A stretch of 64,000 nt of DNA from contig JARVLF010000006.1 in assembly GCA_030849465.1 (NCBI GenBank), positions 496,001-560,000 of the forward strand, written 5' to 3'. The position numbers and the translations under genes are program-made. A model generated the notes under the pieces. That model saw nothing but the letters and a program-made list of their open reading frames with translations, did no database searches and had not been told where the DNA came from. Source of the stretch: Moesziomyces globuligerus. Lineage: Eukaryota > Basidiomycota > Ustilaginomycetes > Ustilaginales > Ustilaginaceae. How positions within the stretch are numbered: position 1 is the first letter of the stretch; each line of letters opens with the position of its first letter. This document shows, one piece after another, positions 9,398-18,133 of the stretch.

Positions 9398-10243
9398 CTA
9401 GTTGCTGTTCTTAAGCTCCCAATCGTAGGCCTTCTTCTCGAACCAGAACTCGCCCGACTTGGCCTCGGTCTTGTGCAGCGCGAGCAGGACGGGCGTCTCT
9501 GCGCCCTGATCGGGGGTCTTATAGCCGTTGCCCTTGGTCATGGCCGTGTTGACGTAGCCGGGACAGCACGAAAAGACGTCTACACGCTTGCCCTGTTGCT
9601 GGTAGACGGCTGCGAGGGCGCGGGTGTAGGCGATGACGCCGCTCTTGCTCGTGGCGTAAGCCGCACCCTTCCAGCCCTTTTCCTTCCACGTTCCGTCGGC
9701 CACCACCTGCTGGAACTCGTCCATGAGCCTGTCGACGTCCTCGATGGTCTTGGTGCTGCGGAAGCGGTCGCGCACCTCGTCGCCAAAGCCACGCAGCACA
9801 CCGGCGGACGAGGCGATCGTCACGATCCTCCCGCCGTCATTGACGGGGATGTGGTCGATCACGTCCTTGACTGCGTAGTAGTTGACGGCGACCGTCTGCT
9901 TGGCCACGTCGGCATCGAAACCGTCGAGCGCGGTGCCCGCATTGTTGATCAGGATGTCGACGCCCGGTTGCAGCTCCGAGGCGAGCTTGACCACCGAGTC
10001 GTGCGACGACGTGTCGAGCTGACGCACCTCGATCGACACGCGCTCCAGCGCGTCCTTGGCCAGCTCGCCGCAGATCGACTTGCGTGCCTCTTCGCCCTTG
10101 CTGACGTCGCGCGAGCCGAGGTAGATCGTAAGCTTGTCCGACGTCGATGTGTAGATCGACGAAGACGGGAATTCGTTGGCGAGGCGGCGGACAATGCCGT
10201 AGCCCAACCCGCGATTGCCTCCAGACACAAGTGCTGTCACCAT
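9398..10243 (-). CDS. Short-chain dehydrogenase/reductase, carbonyl-reductase type
   Basis: A 281-residue classical SDR, probably a cytosolic NADPH-dependent carbonyl reductase. Seen: the nucleotide-binding motif SGGNRGLGYG at residues 6-15, NNAGTALDGFD in the middle, a serine-containing IASSAG strand, and the active-site YATSK motif, with YTRALA after it. The closing part (CCPGYVNTAMTKGNGYKTPDQGAETPVLLAL) is characteristic of the carbonyl reductase 1 subgroup. The start is taken at MVTALVSGG; the frame extends upstream but only through promoter sequence that includes a TATA box. The substrate cannot be deduced. Confidence 0.88.
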   Translation of the reverse strand: MVTALVSGGNRGLGYGIVRRLANEFPSSSIYTSTSDKLTIYLGSRDVSKGEEARKSICGELAKDALERVSIEVRQLDTSSHDSVVKLASELQPGVDILINNAGTALDGFDADVAKQTVAVNYYAVKDVIDHIPVNDGGRIVTIASSAGVLRGFGDEVRDRFRSTKTIEDVDRLMDEFQQVVADGTWKEKGWKGAAYATSKSGVIAYTRALAAVYQQQGKRVDVFSCCPGYVNTAMTKGNGYKTPDQGAETPVLLALHKTEAKSGEFWFEKKAYDWELKNSN

Positions 10244-10605
10244 GGCTGCCGTGAGATCGATGCTTGCTGCAGTGCGTGATGTGGAAGCGGCAGTCTGGGA
10301 GGCGGCCAACGTAGGCGCTATATATGTGCCTGTCGTCCTTCCGCTGACTGATGTGCCAAACCGCCGAAGATCAACGTCGAGCGTCGTGTGGAGGTTTGCC
10401 TCTCGGCTATGGCAACTTATTTCCAGCGCGGCCGAAACGCCGTTCAAAAGCCTCATCCTTCGCCGGCCCTTTCATGTCGGCCTCGCACGACAGAACCCAC
10501 CATCCAAGCACCCACCATCCATCCTCCACATTCAACCACCTCCATTCCGCTGCGTCTATCTATTGATCCACGTCCATCATAGACAATCCAGCTCATCCAC
10601 CACGA
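10244..10605. other. Divergent promoter region (SDR / OMA1)
   Basis: 362 bp between divergent starts. It holds a TATA box for the SDR gene at 10319-10325. The OMA1 side has a C-rich, CATCCA-repetitive leader. No gene is supported. Confidence 0.5.
10319..10325 (-). promoter_or_regulatory. TATA box of the SDR gene
   Basis: On the minus strand the sequence reads CATATATAG, about 76-82 bp upstream of the SDR start codon, a normal position for a fungal TATA element given a short leader. Confidence 0.5.
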
Positions 10606-12012
10606 ATGGCTTCACTTTCCGCAACGAAGCAAGGGCTTCGCTCCTTGGGCGCTCGAGCTCGCGTCTCGAGCCGAGCCTCTCTTCTGCCTGCAGCTACACC
10701 AGTCGCAACGCCCTTCAGACAGCTTCACAGCTCGCTCGGCAGGCCTGTCTCGTACCGTCGCTTCAACGACGATAAGACGCAGTGGCAGGGTCAATCATCC
10801 TCGCAGGCGACAGATGGCCGAGAACAGCTTTCCGGTGATCAGCTGAAGCGTCAGCTGGAACAGCAGCTACTCCGCCGCTTCGGGCAGATGACCCAGGGAC
10901 AGTCGCGTCAGCAGTCGCCCGCCCAGTATCAGCGCTTTGGCGGAGGTGGAGGAGGTGGCGGTGGAGGCCGAAGGTCATGGCTTTCCTCGAGACCGCCGAC
11001 GCTCATCGTAATCGCACTCGGCGGCGCAGGCATCTACTACGTCGTGCATCTCGAAAAGGTGCCCGAAACGGGCAGGTGGAGGTTCATCGATGTCAGCCCG
11101 GCCCAGGAGCACCAGATGGGACAAGAAACGTTCCAGCAGACGCTGGCCGAGTATCGTGATCGTATCCTCCCGCCATCGCATCCGCACTCGAAGCAGGTTC
11201 GAGCGGTAGCCAGCCGCATCGTAGCGGCCCTTGATAAGGCAGTCGACAACAGCAACCAGCCTGTGCACACCAAAGGCGACCCGAACCTCACCCACCACTC
11301 GCACGGAGAAGAGGGCGGGATCAGCTACGGCTCGAATGCCGCTCGGGCTCAAGGTTCATCCGGCTCCACTTCCTGGTTCGGCGGACAGCCCGAGCCATCT
11401 GCGGTCAAGCCAGCCACTCAGTGGGAGGTCTACGTCATCGATGATCCCAAGCAGAAGAATGCGTTCGTGCTGCCCGGAGGCAAGATCTTTGTCTTCACCG
11501 GCATCCTGCCGATCTGCAAGAACGCTGACGGTCTCGCTACAGTCCTCGGGCACGAGGTGGCGCACCAAGTCGCGCGACACTCGGCGGAGAAGGTGTCGGG
11601 CTACAAAGTGCTCCTCTTCGGCACGTTACTCCTGGATGCGTTCGGCCTGGATATCGGTCTCAGTCGAGCGGCGCTGACGCTGCTGCTCTCGCTGCCCAAC
11701 TCGCGCAAGACCGAGCTCGAGGCCGACTACCTCGGGCTGCGCATCATGAGCCGCGCGTGCTTCGACCCGAGCGAGGCGAGCAAGCTCTGGACGCGCATGA
11801 GCGACTCGGAAGGCGGCGGCGACTCGGGCATCCTCGGCAGCGCCCAGGCCGTATTGTCCACGCATCCCGTCTCGAGCCAGCGCATCAAGAACATGGAAAA
11901 GTGGCTCCCCGAGGCCATCGACACCCGCAACGCCTCCAACTGCCCAACCCAACTGCAGGTCGACGGCTTCCGTGCTGCTGCCAGCCCGAGAAGCCAGTTC
12001 TCTCCCTTCTAA
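10606..12012 (+). CDS. OMA1: Mitochondrial inner-membrane metalloprotease Oma1
   Basis: A 468-residue M48-family zinc protease of mitochondrial inner-membrane quality control. It acts with the i-AAA/m-AAA proteases and is activated by stress; in animals it cuts OPA1. Seen: a Ser/Arg/Ala-rich presequence (residues 1-45), a Gln- and Gly-rich linker ending in a run of Gly, one transmembrane segment (PTLIVIALGGAGIYYVVHL) at about residues 130-150, the zinc motif HEVAHQ (HExxH) at about residue 316, and a downstream Glu in TELEADYLGL as third ligand. The fingerprint QWEVYVIDDPKQKNAFVLPGG is diagnostic for the family. An additional hydrophobic stretch follows the zinc site. It converges with the AT-1 gene, 145 bp between stops. 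Confidence 0.94.
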   Translation: MASLSATKQGLRSLGARARVSSRASLLPAATPVATPFRQLHSSLGRPVSYRRFNDDKTQWQGQSSSQATDGREQLSGDQLKRQLEQQLLRRFGQMTQGQSRQQSPAQYQRFGGGGGGGGGGRRSWLSSRPPTLIVIALGGAGIYYVVHLEKVPETGRWRFIDVSPAQEHQMGQETFQQTLAEYRDRILPPSHPHSKQVRAVASRIVAALDKAVDNSNQPVHTKGDPNLTHHSHGEEGGISYGSNAARAQGSSGSTSWFGGQPEPSAVKPATQWEVYVIDDPKQKNAFVLPGGKIFVFTGILPICKNADGLATVLGHEVAHQVARHSAEKVSGYKVLLFGTLLLDAFGLDIGLSRAALTLLLSLPNSRKTELEADYLGLRIMSRACFDPSEASKLWTRMSDSEGGGDSGILGSAQAVLSTHPVSSQRIKNMEKWLPEAIDTRNASNCPTQLQVDGFRAAASPRSQFSPF

Positions 12013-12157
12013 TCCTGGACCCTCGTTCCCTCTCACCTCTCCGTCTTGGCGTTTGTAGACTCGAAACGGACATAAACGAAACAGACACAACCAAGATCAG
12101 AGAGATGCATGTTCTATTGATTCCGGGCCAAGATGTAGAGAGCATGATGAAGCGAGG

Positions 12158-13951
12158 TTACTGCGACTTGGAATGCGAATGCAGGTTGACGCGCCAAGCG
12201 GCGGGCGGTAGCGCCTGAAGCTTGCGGCACGCCGGGATGATGAAGGTGACGAGGAGAGCGGTGCCGACGAGGACGCACAGCGTCGAGGTCCAGTAGTAGC
12301 CGTCGCGCTCGATGAAGCATTCGCCACCCGCGGCGGAGCAGGCAGCCTTGCCGAGGTCGGAGGTGCACTCTTTGCCGCCGATGCCCTTGGACGCTGTGGC
12401 CCAGAGCTTGGCAATCTCGGGGTCCTTGAGCAGCGACGAGCTAGACGGAGGCTGGCAGCTCGAGATGGTGAAGAGGTCGACGGCCTTGAGCACAAAGTAG
12501 CGCGGCCACGTTCCGCCGAGGTTGGAGACGGTGTTGAGCAGCGTCATGTACGTGCCGCCGATGAGCGGATCTGCGATCTGCGTGTGGAACGCCGAGATGC
12601 CCACGAACTGCACCGTCGAGGCGAAGCTGCCCGCCACCGTGCTTGCAATGACGACAAAGAAGTAGCCCGCGCCGATGGGCGCCGACGGCATGCCGTGCAC
12701 GATGGCCATGGAGAGCACGGCAAAGCCAAGACGGAAGAAGAAGGCCACCACCCAAGGCTGCAGCGCACGCTCGCCCTTGCTCCACCGCGCAGCGAGGTAG
12801 CCAAAGATGAGCTGGAAGGGAAAGTCGATGAGCACGGCGAGCGCCAGGTCCTCCTTGCCGAACCCCTTCTCGACGAGCTTGAGACCCGTGACGGCCTCGT
12901 TGGCCTGGAAGCCGATCTTGGCGACAAAGTGGATGAGGATGAACGTCTGGACGTGCTTGAGCTGGCAGATGCGCCACATGATCGAGTAGACCTTCTTGAC
13001 GTCCATGTCCGGCGCGTCCTCAGACTCGGCGTCCTCCTTCTGGAAGACAAGCAGCCACGCGGTGACGAGCAGGAAGCCGACGGCCCAGAAGCGCATGTAG
13101 GCCGAGAGCGTCAGCAGCGGATAGTCGAGCGGAGTGGATCGGAAGTACTTGTTGCTGAACTCGACCGAGTTGAAGGCGAGGAAGACGGTGAAGCTGAGGA
13201 AGTAGCCCGAGTTGAGGCCCACGGTCTGTGCTGTGCTCGCGTACGAGAGGTTCTCCTGGGAGAGCAGCGTGAGCGCCCATCCGTCGACGGCGATGTCCTG
13301 CGTCGCGGCGAAGAGGATGAGGACGAAGAAGATGAGCGTGATGAGCTTGACGTTGGGCAGGTCGGCCAGGAGCAGCTGGTCGACGTTGCGGGAGAGGTAC
13401 CAGAACATGATGCCGACGATGGTCTGGATGGGAACGATCCAGCTCTTGCGACGGCCGAGCGAGAGCTTGCCGACGAGGGGAAGCTGCAGCTCGTTGACAA
13501 AGGTCGAGTCGACGATTGGGCTCCAGAAGAGCTTGAGCGAGTAGGGATACGTGCAGAGCATAAAGAAGCCGATGTCGCCGTAGCTGAGCTTGGACTTGAG
13601 CAGGAATGGCATCGTGCCAAAGGCGAGGCCAACGGGCACTCCTTGGAGCAGATAGAGCACCACGAGGAGGATCATGGCACGTTGGTCGCGAGGCGACAGA
13701 TCCATGAAGCCCGAAGCCTCTTCGCCGGCCTTGGCGTCGTCTGTGCTTGGCGCTGCTTCTGGGACGGCAGTTTTTGACTTGAGACTCGAGTCCACGATCG
13801 AGGCCTGCCGTGTCTCGAGCAAGTCGGAGGTCTCGACCGCTTCAGATGATGGTGTTCCGTTGGTCATCGCTGCTGTAGGCCTCTGGCGCAGCTTGCTGTC
13901 GCTGCTAGGCCCGTTGCCGAGGGACTGTTTTGTCCCTATTGCGGCCGCCAT
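12158..13951 (-). CDS. Acetyl-CoA transporter, AT-1/SLC33A1 family
   Basis: About 597 residues of a multi-pass ER membrane carrier that imports cytosolic acetyl-CoA into the ER/Golgi lumen for lysine and glycan acetylation. Seen: a 90-residue Ser/Thr/Ala-rich cytosolic N-terminus, then the family signature QGVPVGLAFGTMPFLL in the first transmembrane segment, followed by YPYSLKLFWSPIVDS, SLGRRKSWIVPIQ, and ATQDIAVDGWALTLL. Roughly a dozen hydrophobic segments follow. A Cys-rich loop (CTSDLGKAACSAAGGECF) lies before the last segment. I start it at MAAAIG (13951); an in-frame ATG seven codons upstream (13972) is also possible. It is divergent from the phosphatase-like gene over a promoter that contains a long palindrome. 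Confidence 0.9.
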   Translation of the reverse strand: MAAAIGTKQSLGNGPSSDSKLRQRPTAAMTNGTPSSEAVETSDLLETRQASIVDSSLKSKTAVPEAAPSTDDAKAGEEASGFMDLSPRDQRAMILLVVLYLLQGVPVGLAFGTMPFLLKSKLSYGDIGFFMLCTYPYSLKLFWSPIVDSTFVNELQLPLVGKLSLGRRKSWIVPIQTIVGIMFWYLSRNVDQLLLADLPNVKLITLIFFVLILFAATQDIAVDGWALTLLSQENLSYASTAQTVGLNSGYFLSFTVFLAFNSVEFSNKYFRSTPLDYPLLTLSAYMRFWAVGFLLVTAWLLVFQKEDAESEDAPDMDVKKVYSIMWRICQLKHVQTFILIHFVAKIGFQANEAVTGLKLVEKGFGKEDLALAVLIDFPFQLIFGYLAARWSKGERALQPWVVAFFFRLGFAVLSMAIVHGMPSAPIGAGYFFVVIASTVAGSFASTVQFVGISAFHTQIADPLIGGTYMTLLNTVSNLGGTWPRYFVLKAVDLFTISSCQPPSSSSLLKDPEIAKLWATASKGIGGKECTSDLGKAACSAAGGECFIERDGYYWTSTLCVLVGTALLVTFIIPACRKLQALPPAAWRVNLHSHSKSQ

Positions 13952-14710
13952 GGTGTATGTTCCTGCCCGCACTTGTGCTTTGAGCCTGCGAGGAATGGGC
14001 TGCGATGGAGGTGCTGAGAAAACACGGTGAGGTCGGTGTCCATGTACAACTCAGCTGAGTGCAACGGCCCTGCAGCACAGCGTCCTCGCTCACACGCCAC
14101 GCCTCCGCAGCGGCACGCGCGTCGACAAAAAAGGTGCCGCGTTCCACGTCGCCGGAAATTCTTCCAAAGCAACAGTGGAGAAGAGAAATTCGAGCAAGAT
14201 GTTATGGCACACAAAGTCACAAAATCATCTCCTTAATCGCCAACCGAGCCAGCGGCCTTTCCGAGTACGGTACAGTCCTGGAAGGCTTCCAGAGGCAAAG
14301 CAACTGACTGACACATGACCTCGCGGGCCAAGGTCGCTTCGATGCGAATCAGCCACGGTTCGGCTAGGAATCGGCCAATGGCCAATGGTCGAACGTCGAA
14401 GCAGCCGATAAGTAAAGTGCGCGGCAGCCGAGCGGCTAGAGTACTGTACGGTACAGTACTCGGCGCGCAGCCGCTGGTTCTTCCCCATGCAGCAGGCGGC
14501 CGATACCGGTGGCGCTTTCTAGTCTCGCTCATCTCCGAGAAGACCCTGACGCTGCCGTGGTCCTCTTCTGCCCTCAGTGGCGAGAAGTTTTGGATGCTCT
14601 CGTGCGCGGCTGCCATCCGACGGTGCTTCTTGCCTCCTAACCATATACATCTTCCCATTTTCATCCATGGACGGACAACGTTGAGCTAGACCCCTTTCCT
14701 CCTCACAAAA
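13952..14710. other. Divergent promoter region (AT-1 / phosphatase-like)
   Basis: 759 bp. It contains the 12-mer GTACGGTACAGT twice, at 14265-14276 and 14446-14457, the second copy inside a 23-bp perfect palindrome. A frame of 143 codons on the minus strand through this region has no domain match and is probably chance. Confidence 0.5.
14439..14461. repeat. 23-bp perfect palindrome
   Basis: Arm GAGTACTGTAC (14439-14449), one central G (14450), arm GTACAGTACTC (14451-14461). The arms are exact reverse complements. The core 12-mer recurs at 14265-14276. The location, 250 bp upstream of the phosphatase-like start and 490 bp upstream of AT-1, suggests a dimeric transcription factor site, which is inference. 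Confidence 0.7.
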
Positions 14711-16111
14711 ATGGCGTCTCCAGTTACTGGCGTCGTCGTGCTCATCCGACACGGAGACAGGCAGGGCTTCTACCAGTCGCCATCCACCTACGCTGCCTCG
14801 CAGACCAACCTCACTGTGCTTGGCTATCTCCAGGAGCTCAACAGCGGTGCGCAGCTTCGCTCGCGCTATCTTGATGCATCCTCGCCCCTGGCCATCCAGG
14901 GCGTCAACACCAACGTCGCAGAAAATGTGCAGGTCTCCGTGCAGGCCGATGCGGGAGGCGAAGGCGGCGTGATCGTCGAGAGTGCCAATGCCTTCATGCA
15001 GGGTCTCTTTCCTCCCTTCAACGAGACCATGACCCTCGCCAATGGATCCACCGTCGCATGGGACGACCGTGCGCAGCTCATCCCCGTCGAAACCATCGAG
15101 CCGGATCAGTCGTTTGTAATGGAGCCTTGGACAACGTGCAAAAACTTCGATGCTTGGTCCAACAAGTTCTACAACAGCTCCGAATTCAAGAAGCAAAGCG
15201 CACTCGCACAGCCCTTCTACGACTCGCTGTCCACCACTCTGATCGGCAACCGCCCCAAGACGCTGGTCAATGCTTGGAACATCTTTGACTTCCTCAACGT
15301 CGAGAGGATTCACAACGCCACGCTGGCGCCCCTCATCACAGATGAGATCGCCCGGAACGCCCTGTCCTGGGCCGAGTACCACGAGGCAGGCCTCTTCAGC
15401 AGCACGGACCCCATGTCGATCGGCAACATCGCGGGGCGAGGTATTCTCAATCCGCTCACTGACGCCGTCCGTCGGGTGGCCAACGCATCTGACCCGCTCA
15501 AGATCTCCGTCCTCGCTGCGTCGTACAAGCCCTTCTTCTCGCTCTTCAATCTCCTCCAGATGCCAACCCTCCAGGACAAGCTGGTCGACTACGCTTCCGC
15601 AATGGTCTTCGAGATTCGACAGGACAACTCGATGCAGATTTACTTCCGCAATGGCTCGTACGCGAGCTTGGACGCCCAGCCCGTGCTCGACTCCGCCACG
15701 GTGCCCGTCGACTTTTTCCTGCAGCATTACAACCCTGTCAAGCTCGATTCATTGGCCGACTGGTGCAACCTGTGCGGCGAGACCACCGCCCGAGGCTGCG
15801 ATTCTCTCAACGCGTTGAACGGCACCGGCAGCGGCGGCAAGTTTTCGGACGCAACATCGACTACGGGCAAACACCAGGTGTCTCCCGTGGTAGCAGGTGT
15901 CATTGGTGCGCTTGTCAGCCTTGCCATCGCCGCCGTCGTGGTTGTGGCTTTGACCTACCTCATGGGCCTCACCGTCGTCAAGCGCAGCAAGGCCATCTAC
16001 TCCAGGCGTCAGCATCTCCTCGCTCCAGGGTCATCTAGCACAATTCACCGCCAGGGCAACAGCGTCGAGCTCCGCTCGGATTTGGACCGCAAGGACTCTC
16101 ATGTAGCATAG
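14711..16111 (+). CDS. Histidine-acid-phosphatase-like membrane protein, active site degenerate
   Basis: A 466-residue protein of the histidine phosphatase branch 2 (acid phosphatase/phytase) fold. Seen: the nucleophile motif RHGDR at residues 13-17, LTVLGYLQELNSGAQLRSRYL, and a GLFPPFNE block, all in the usual order. The second catalytic Arg region (normally RSxxxDRT) reads QADAGGEGG, and the C-terminal proton-donor His-Asp is replaced by Ser-Tyr in ISVLAASYKPFFSLF. There is no N-terminal signal peptide, but one strong transmembrane segment lies at about residues 393-420 (VVAGVIGALVSLAIAAVVVVALTYL), followed by a short basic tail. Cysteines in a CNLCGETTARGC cluster precede the membrane segment. 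Fold membership is likely; phosphatase activity is doubtful. Confidence 0.8.
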   Translation: MASPVTGVVVLIRHGDRQGFYQSPSTYAASQTNLTVLGYLQELNSGAQLRSRYLDASSPLAIQGVNTNVAENVQVSVQADAGGEGGVIVESANAFMQGLFPPFNETMTLANGSTVAWDDRAQLIPVETIEPDQSFVMEPWTTCKNFDAWSNKFYNSSEFKKQSALAQPFYDSLSTTLIGNRPKTLVNAWNIFDFLNVERIHNATLAPLITDEIARNALSWAEYHEAGLFSSTDPMSIGNIAGRGILNPLTDAVRRVANASDPLKISVLAASYKPFFSLFNLLQMPTLQDKLVDYASAMVFEIRQDNSMQIYFRNGSYASLDAQPVLDSATVPVDFFLQHYNPVKLDSLADWCNLCGETTARGCDSLNALNGTGSGGKFSDATSTTGKHQVSPVVAGVIGALVSLAIAAVVVVALTYLMGLTVVKRSKAIYSRRQHLLAPGSSSTIHRQGNSVELRSDLDRKDSHVA

Positions 16112-16362
16112 CTCGTCATTGTCAGAAATGTACCGCTCTCGGAGCTCGAGTTCGAGCGCAATGCGAAAAGGCTTTAGTCACGCTGTGGACCCTGATGCGA
16201 GAGCCCCGTTGACGGGCAATTTAGGGTTTGCTCAGAAAAAATCACTCGGAACTCGGATGTGGTGGATAGATCTCTTGCTGAGTCAAAGATGAGCGCCTCC
16301 ACACATCTGATGTCGAGCACCTACGCCATCCGACGCTTGCTCTTCATTACTTGTAGTCTACA

Positions 16363-17585
16363 ATGTCGCTGCTCAAATCCTTTGGCCAGGCGCTTCAGCG
16401 TTCTGTTGAGGTCGCTCGAGATGAGACCGCAAAGAGTAAGTATGAAGCTCACAGGCCATTAGCTACAGCTCCGACTCCGGGCTGATCGAATGGGTTCACT
16501 TCAGCCTGCTGACTCCAATCTTCTCAACGCTCTTGCAGTGATGCGGATGGAGATCTCTCCTTCTTCAAAGAACCAGGGAGCGCTGCTTCTCTACTCCCTG
16601 ACGCAGCCCGCCCACCTGTCGAACTTTGCCACGGGTTCGGACTCGGACATCGGCGGGCTGTCTCAGTGCCGCCTGGCTCTCGACGAGACGTCGCGAGGAC
16701 GCTTCTACGGCACGCTTTCTTCGCAGGTGCCTCGAGGTGGCAAGATCGAGAAGAGCGGCTACGCGGGATTCCGAAACCGCAACCGCCCCACACTCTTCGG
16801 CAACCAGTGCTGGGACACCACCGTCCACCCGTACCTCGCCCTTCGTGTCAGGAACAGGCTCGCCAAGAAGCCCGTAGCCGGCGCTTCGAAGTCTGATCAG
16901 CAAGACGGCCGTGCAGGCATTGGTCTGCGTGCAGCTCTGCATGCCAACGATCCCTCTGGACCTGCCGCTAGCCGCGCGGTGCACGCGCTCGGACTCGGCA
17001 GAAAGGAGTTGCCGGGACCCAAGTTCTTTGTCAACATCCAGACCGATGGACCCGTGACAAGTGACCTCTTCCAACACCGACTCTACCTCGACGAGAACAA
17101 AGGCTCCGACTGGCAGACGATTCTCGTAAGTTGAGCTTTACTCGGTCCGTGAAATCGACCCTGCTCCGGAATGTCAAGACTGACTCCTCTTTTTAAACCG
17201 CGCATCGTCTATCTGCCATTATCTCAATCCCTAGATTCCCTTTGACGACTTCGTTCTTACCAACACGGGCCAGGTGTCCAACTCACAAATATCGATGATG
17301 CGCGAGAAGATCCGCACGGTCGGTATCTCGGCGGTGCTCGATGTGCCCGTCCCGCCGTCGGCATCTAAGCCACCGACGAAGAGCGCACCACCCTCTGCAT
17401 TGTCCCGAGGTTCTCGCGCGTCGGAAGATGACTGGGCCGTGGACGGTGACCTCCGAGCTGACGGCGAGAACGAAGCAGTTGAGCGAGGCAGCAAGCGTGG
17501 AGCCACGTTCAACTTCGACCTCGGCATCGAGACCTTCTATGCGATCGGCGAATTGGAGGAACTCGACGGCCTGTTCGAGCAGTAG
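16363..17585 (+). CDS. CIA30: Complex I assembly factor CIA30 (NDUFAF1), three exons
   Basis: Predicted 336-residue CIA30-domain protein, needed for assembly of the membrane arm of mitochondrial NADH dehydrogenase. Exons 16363-16435, 16539-17125, 17235-17585. Both introns (103 and 109 nt) have GTAAGT donors and CAG/TAG acceptors, and the first has a GCTGAC branch site. Phases join cleanly (A|TG, then CTC|ATT). Seen: exon 1 is a short basic start (MSLLKSFGQALQRSVEVARDE); exon 2 carries the domain core with GGLSQCRLAL, GRFYGTLS, SGYAGFRN and KFFVNIQTDG; exon 3 resumes with IPFDDFVLTNTGQVS, the domain's most conserved block. An insert of about 50 residues with low complexity separates the CIA30 halves. 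Presence of the gene implies a complex I-containing respiratory chain. Confidence 0.92.
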
Positions 17586-18133
17586 ATTCGCTGTAATTTT
17601 TGCCATGTGCCCACGGCTCGTGTCTGGAACGTCTCGCTTGCGAATGTCTAGAGCTTCTCATGCAGGGCGAGAAAGCAGTGCGGGGTGACCCAACCCTGAG
17701 GCAAGCTGTCTAGCTTCCCCGCACCTATGTCGGCGAGAATTTTCAAGACGAGAGGTTGAGCGAGGCGGAAGCGCGGATGGGGGGCGAGAAGGTGGGACCC
17801 TGCGGAGGACGCTGCCGAGCGTGAGATGGCCGAGCGTGCTCGGAGTTGACCGGTGCCGAGGCTACTTGCGATGGAGCTGACACCGGGGATCTCGTTCAAG
17901 ATTACCGGTCCGCCTGCTCGCAACGCATCTTGGAAGAAAGCCGCGAGCAGTGGGGAAATGCCGATCGGTGTGGAGGCAAGAGTCGCGCGGCGGCGAAGTC
18001 ACCGACGACCGTGCGCACATCCTCCTCCCACCGGGCATGCGGCTCTCTTAAAGCCCCGAGCTCCTCTAACACCACGCTTCACCCCTCTCCAACACTCATT
18101 CCAACACATCTTCCCCTTCAACACTAAGCAAAC
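17586..18133. other. Intergenic region upstream of the epimerase
   Basis: 548 bp between tandem genes. Its last 120 bp are C/A-rich with repeated CAACAC and TTCC blocks, typical of a 5' leader. A TCTTAAAG sequence at about 18045-18052 could serve as a weak TATA element. No gene is supported. Confidence 0.4.

Noticed and set aside
12584..13777. A 397-codon + strand frame opposite the acetyl-CoA transporter
   Set aside because: Glu/Asp/Leu-rich antisense shadow; the opposite strand has unambiguous transporter motifs.
14519..15727. A 402-codon minus-strand frame opposite the phosphatase-like gene
   Set aside because: Shadow of a supported gene; no domain, composition biased to Glu/Val/Gly/Leu.
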